Of a DNA stretch of 64,000 nucleotides, positions 60,792 to 64,000 are shown in pieces. The notes below the pieces were generated by a model. It saw only the letters and a list, made by a program, of their open reading frames with translations, ran no database searches and had not been told where the DNA came from. The position numbers and the translations under genes were made by a program. Numbering within the stretch: position 1 is the stretch's first letter; each line of letters starts with the position of its first letter. The DNA is from Yinghuangia soli (GTDB taxonomy: Bacteria; Actinomycetota; Actinomycetes; Streptomycetales; Streptomycetaceae), in assembly GCF_021502675.1 (NCBI RefSeq), contig NZ_JAKFHA010000002.1:297670-361669 (forward strand), in the 5' to 3' direction.

Positions 60792-62017
60792 GCCATCGCC
60801 TCCCGCCGCCAGGCCGGGACAAGGTCGTCCAGGCGGTCGACCAGGAGCGAGGGAACCCCGTGCGGTGCTCCGGCGCCGGAACCGACCCGGACCACGATCA
60901 TCCGGTCGAAGCGGCCGCGGAGCCGGGCCAGGCGCTCGTCGGGAAGCGGGAGTTCGGTGCCGGCGACCACCACCAGGGTGTCGCCCGACCGGACCCGCTC
61001 GAGCGCGTCCAGGGCGCGCGGCATGCCGAGTCCGACGTCCGGTGTGATCGTGGCGAGGCGGTCCAAGGCCCGTTCGGGATCCTGCCCGTCGCCGAGGTTG
61101 AGCGGTCCGGCGCCGGTGATGACCCGGACCGGAAAGCGGCTGCGGGCGGCACCGTCGACGACGGATGCCACCGTGTCGACCGCGGTCTCGAAACACTCCC
61201 GGTCCTGGTACGCGGACCACCCGGTGTCCAGCACGACGACGGTCGCGGGCAGGCTGACGTCGACCATGCGCCGCACCATCAGGCGCCCGGTGCGCGCGGA
61301 CGAGCGCCAGTGCACGCGGCGCATGTCGTCGCCGAGCACGTACTCGCGCAGCGAGTGGAACGTCAGCGTGCCGTCCTGGGCGGTGTCGGACGTGGGGCCT
61401 TCGAGGTGGTGGGTGCGTCCCGCCGGCAGCGCCGGCAGGTCGACGGTGCGCGGCCGCACGAGCAGCTTCTCGACCGCGCCGCACTCGAACGTCCGCCGGA
61501 CCAGCCCGAGCGGGTCGCCGCGTACCAGCATCATGGGGCCGACCGAGACGGTGCCGCGCCGCTCGGTCGGCAGCCGGTAGCGGGCCCGGACCTCGCCGCC
61601 GACCGGGACCGGAGGCAGGTCGACGGGCAGCATCGGTTGCCCGGCGACCTGGTCCTCGGCACGCAGCCCGCGCAGCGTGCCGCGCCCCTGATTGGTCAGG
61701 ACCACGACACCATGGGCGGTGTCGCCGCGTGCCACTCGGACCGGCAGGACCTCGCGCCGCGCCGTGACGGCGGGAGTGCGGACCGTCCACAGCAGAGCCG
61801 CACCGACCGCGGCCAGCGCCGCGATGCCGAGGATGAGCGCCTCCTGGTACTCCAGACCCCAGCCGGCGCCGAGCCCGGCCGCGCCGGTGGCCAGCACGGC
61901 GTATCCCGCCGGGGTGAGGCGCGGGCCGATCGGGGGGCCGCCGCCCCCGTCCGCCGGCAGGTCGTCCGGGCCGCTGTCCTGGCCGCCGTCCGGTGCGGAT
62001 CGGCGCCGGAGCCTCAC
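60788..62017 (-). CDS. DUF58 protein
   Basis: A 409-residue protein. After a Gly/Pro-rich start, two helices ([15 protein letters not shown] and [16 protein letters not shown]) precede a soluble region with the DUF58 signature [20 protein letters not shown], then a vWA-like segment ([13 protein letters not shown]). DUF58 proteins work with MoxR ATPases in assembly or envelope functions. GTG 62017 overlaps the MoxR stop by four bases. Confidence 0.9.
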   Translation of the reverse strand: MRLRRRSAPDGGQDSGPDDLPADGGGGPPIGPRLTPAGYAVLATGAAGLGAGWGLEYQEALILGIAALAAVGAALLWTVRTPAVTARREVLPVRVARGDTAHGVVVLTNQGRGTLRGLRAEDQVAGQPMLPVDLPPVPVGGEVRARYRLPTERRGTVSVGPMMLVRGDPLGLVRRTFECGAVEKLLVRPRTVDLPALPAGRTHHLEGPTSDTAQDGTLTFHSLREYVLGDDMRRVHWRSSARTGRLMVRRMVDVSLPATVVVLDTGWSAYQDRECFETAVDTVASVVDGAARSRFPVRVITGAGPLNLGDGQDPERALDRLATITPDVGLGMPRALDALERVRSGDTLVVVAGTELPLPDERLARLRGRFDRMIVVRVGSGAGAPHGVPSLLVDRLDDLVPAWRREAMA

Positions 62018-63192
62018 CTGCGTGCCCCCGCGAGGCCGCCGACGACCGGTGCCGGAACCGTGGCCAGGATGTCGGCGAGCACCGACTCCGGGGTCCAGCC
62101 CGCCAGTTCGGCGTCCGGGGCGAGCATCAGGCGGTGGGTCAGCACCGGTTCGGCGAGGTCCTTGACGTCCTCGGGCAGCAGATGGCCGCGTTCCTGGGAG
62201 GCGGCGCGCACCTTGGCGGCGCGGATGAGCGCGACACTGCCGCGCGGGCCTGCGCCCAGCTTCAGGTGCGGCGAGGTACGGGTGGCCTGCGCGATCCGGA
62301 CCGCGTAGTCGACCACTGGCTCGGCGGCCTGCACCCGGTTCCGCGCCACCTCGATGAACTCGCCGATGTGCTGCGCCGTCGCGATCGCCGGGAGTGTCTC
62401 GACACTCGCCGCCCCGGCCGCGCCGGAGGCCACCTGGATCTCGGAACGGGTGTCGGGATAGCCGACGGACAACCGCATGAGGAAGCGGTCGAGCTGCGCC
62501 TCTGGCAACGGGTAGGTGCCCGACATGTCGACCGGGTTCTGCGTGGCGACCACCATGAACGGCCTGGGGACCGGGTGCGCCGAGCCGTCGACGGTGACCC
62601 GGGCCTCCTCCATCACCTCAAGGAGCGCGGACTGCGTCTTGGGCGAGGCGCGGTTGATCTCGTCGCCGATCACGATGTTGGCGAACACCGGACCGGGCAG
62701 GAACTCGAACGTGTTGGTGGTCTGCCGGAACATCGACACGCCGGTGATGTCGGACGGCAGCAGGTCGGGGGTGAACTGCACGCGCTGCCAGGACGCGTTC
62801 AGGGATGCGGCGAGTGCGCGGGCGAGCGTCGTCTTGCCGGTGCCGGGCACGTCCTCGATCAGCAGGTGGCCTTCGGCGAACAAGGCGGTCAGGGCCAGTT
62901 CGACGGTGTCCCGCTTGCCCATCAGCACCCGCTCGACGTTGTCCGCCAGTGCCCGGAAGCACTCGCGGAAAAGGCGGAGCGCGTCCGGCGCGTGGTAGGC
63001 GACAGCGGGCCCGCTCTGCTGCGCCGGAGCGCCGTACAGGCCCGCCGACGCGCCGTCGCCTTTCTCGCGCGGCGCGGACAGGTTCGCGCCGGCCGGCGCC
63101 CACGGCGAGTCGGCCGGCGCGCCGCCCTGGCGTACGGGAGCGCCCGGCACGGCAGCGTGGCCGGCGGACGCGGGGTGCGGGTTCGTGCTCAC
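62014..63192 (-). CDS. MoxR-type AAA+ ATPase
   Basis: A 392-residue ATPase. A disordered 65-residue N-terminus precedes the AAA core: Walker A EDVPGTGKTTLARALA, Walker B IVIGDEINRASPKTQSALLE, sensor 1 VVATQNPVDMSGTYPLPEAQ and arginine finger region LDRFLMRLSVGYP. GTG 63192 follows GAGGAG; a longer frame to 63333 has no good site. MoxR proteins act as chaperones for vWA or DUF58 partners, encoded directly downstream. Confidence 0.92.
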   Translation of the reverse strand: MSTNPHPASAGHAAVPGAPVRQGGAPADSPWAPAGANLSAPREKGDGASAGLYGAPAQQSGPAVAYHAPDALRLFRECFRALADNVERVLMGKRDTVELALTALFAEGHLLIEDVPGTGKTTLARALAASLNASWQRVQFTPDLLPSDITGVSMFRQTTNTFEFLPGPVFANIVIGDEINRASPKTQSALLEVMEEARVTVDGSAHPVPRPFMVVATQNPVDMSGTYPLPEAQLDRFLMRLSVGYPDTRSEIQVASGAAGAASVETLPAIATAQHIGEFIEVARNRVQAAEPVVDYAVRIAQATRTSPHLKLGAGPRGSVALIRAAKVRAASQERGHLLPEDVKDLAEPVLTHRLMLAPDAELAGWTPESVLADILATVPAPVVGGLAGARR

Positions 63193-63373
63193 GGCGCTCC
63201 TCGTTCGGGGCGTGGGTCCGCGCGGAGGCGGAAGGTTCGTCGGGGTCGGCGGCGGCTGCCGGGGGCCGTGCGGGCGTGGCGTGTCCGTCCGGTGAGCGCC
63301 GAGGCCGCGCGGTCGGTGGTGGTCGGAGACCACCGCCCGCGCGGACCTCGGGAGACCGGACGACGGCCGGTCC

Positions 63374-64000
63374 TCACATGGACGGTTCCGCCGGGTCGCG
63401 GCGCGGCGGCCCCGCGGCCACCGGGCCGCCGACGTCCGTTCCCGGCGAACCCGGGTACGGGGTCGGGGGATACGGCGCGGTGCCCGGCACCTCCGGCGGC
63501 GCCACCAGCACCGCCGAGGCGGTCTTGCCCCAGGTGAGGTCGACGGTCAGCGTCGCGGTCGCCGTTGTCGTGCTGCCCGCGCCGTTGGCCGCCTTGACGG
63601 TGAACGTGTACGACCCGGCCACGCCGCCGACGCTGAACGTCACGCTGGTCGAGGTGGTCGTCGCTTTCCCGGACCCGGCCTTCTTGGCGGCCAGGGTGAC
63701 GATCCCGTCCGGGGCGAACGCCTCGTTCACCGCGGGCGGATCTGCGACCAGCGGCGGCGACAGTTCGGACGCCGTGTCCGCGGTGTCCGCGGTGAAGGCG
63801 GCAGGACCGACGGCCGCAGCGGGCTTCGCCTGCGAGGCCCACGTCGCGGTGTAGGTGACCTTCTCGCCGGCCGTGTTCGTCGGCGGCTTCCACGACACCT
63901 TCACCTTGCCGCCGGACACCGCCTGGGCGCTCAGCGCAGTCGGCTTGCCGGCCGCCACGCAGGGCCGCACCGGCGTGGAACGCCCGGAATTCATCTGGCC
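63374..64000 (-). CDS. C-terminal part of an FN3-domain protein
   Basis: The frame is open to the window edge, so the start is missing. The visible part of about 208 residues holds a fibronectin type III-like fold, GKPTALSAQAVSGGKVKVSW and YTFTVKAANGAGSTTTATAT, and a Pro/Gly-rich tail. The N-terminal domains are unknown. It lies 181 bases upstream of the MoxR gene on the same strand and probably belongs to the same operon. Confidence 0.7.
   Translation of the reverse strand, partial: GQMNSGRSTPVRPCVAAGKPTALSAQAVSGGKVKVSWKPPTNTAGEKVTYTATWASQAKPAAAVGPAAFTADTADTASELSPPLVADPPAVNEAFAPDGIVTLAAKKAGSGKATTTSTSVTFSVGGVAGSYTFTVKAANGAGSTTTATATLTVDLTWGKTASAVLVAPPEVPGTAPYPPTPYPGSPGTDVGGPVAAGPPRRDPAEPSM

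Noticed and set aside
60788-60822. 1267-codon frame from 57019 to 60822 as one giant protein
   Set aside because: Its first two thirds are an off-frame reading of the transglutaminase-like gene; the true gene starts near 58395 with a ribosome site.

Overview
The window is high-GC DNA from a filamentous actinomycete. The best clue is the conserved Streptomyces order purL - (acetyltransferase remnant) - mycothiol-dependent enzyme - purF - purM - DUF3073 - valine dehydrogenase - conserved gene - bldC at 1-10434. bldC is a developmental regulator of sporulating actinomycetes. GTG starts are frequent, many genes overlap by 4 bases (ATGA/GTGA), and several genes have a TANNNT hexamer 6-7 bases before the start codon, as in leaderless transcripts. 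Streptomyces or a close relative such as Embleya or Yinghuangia fits; the species cannot be named from sequence alone.

1-10434 is core chromosome: purine synthesis, a small type-VII-secretion-like gene pair (EspC/WXG-like protein plus an NlpC/P60 hydrolase), branched-chain amino acid catabolism and bldC. 10918-18440 carries arginine deiminase, a TetR regulator and a branched-chain amino acid type ABC importer in which both permeases and one ATPase are fused in a single 930-residue protein. 18557-24749 holds a regulator plus orphan FtsX permease, a small monooxygenase, a DHA2-type MFS exporter and a DUF1772 membrane protein, with several clear operator-like repeats.

24903-29120 is a very small NRPS operon: free-standing condensation domain, adenylation-carrier protein and sulfotransferase, ended by a perfect hairpin. 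No thioesterase or second module is visible.

29767-42101 is the most interesting region. On the minus strand a 77-residue precursor peptide ends in four 8-residue repeats, each containing FNSYV, which fits the F-x-S-x-x pattern of FxsA-type cyclophane RiPP precursors. It is followed by an FxsB-type radical SAM/SPASM enzyme and an overlapping AAC(3)-type acetyltransferase. A second AAC(3) paralogue, a degenerate kinase-like protein, two AraC regulators, a YbdK-type carboxylate-amine ligase and a type IV coupling-protein paralogue lie nearby. A GCGCAATCG-like motif recurs in intergenic regions of this neighbourhood and again in front of the next block, suggesting common control.

40859-56731 is a type IV secretion-like locus: coupling ATPase, VirB4-like ATPase, SCO6880- and SCO6881-type membrane proteins, a VirB2-sized two-helix protein, two proteins with a possible VirB8-like layout, DUF4913, DUF6668 and a three-domain peptidoglycan hydrolase lipoprotein. 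No relaxase, integrase or attachment site was seen, so it looks like a resident export machine rather than a mobile element. 57019-64000 continues on the same strand with a Pro/Glu-rich membrane protein, a transglutaminase-like protein lacking its catalytic Cys and His, a DUF58 protein, a MoxR ATPase and the end of an FN3-like protein.

No rRNA, tRNA, CRISPR array, transposase or phage gene was recognised.
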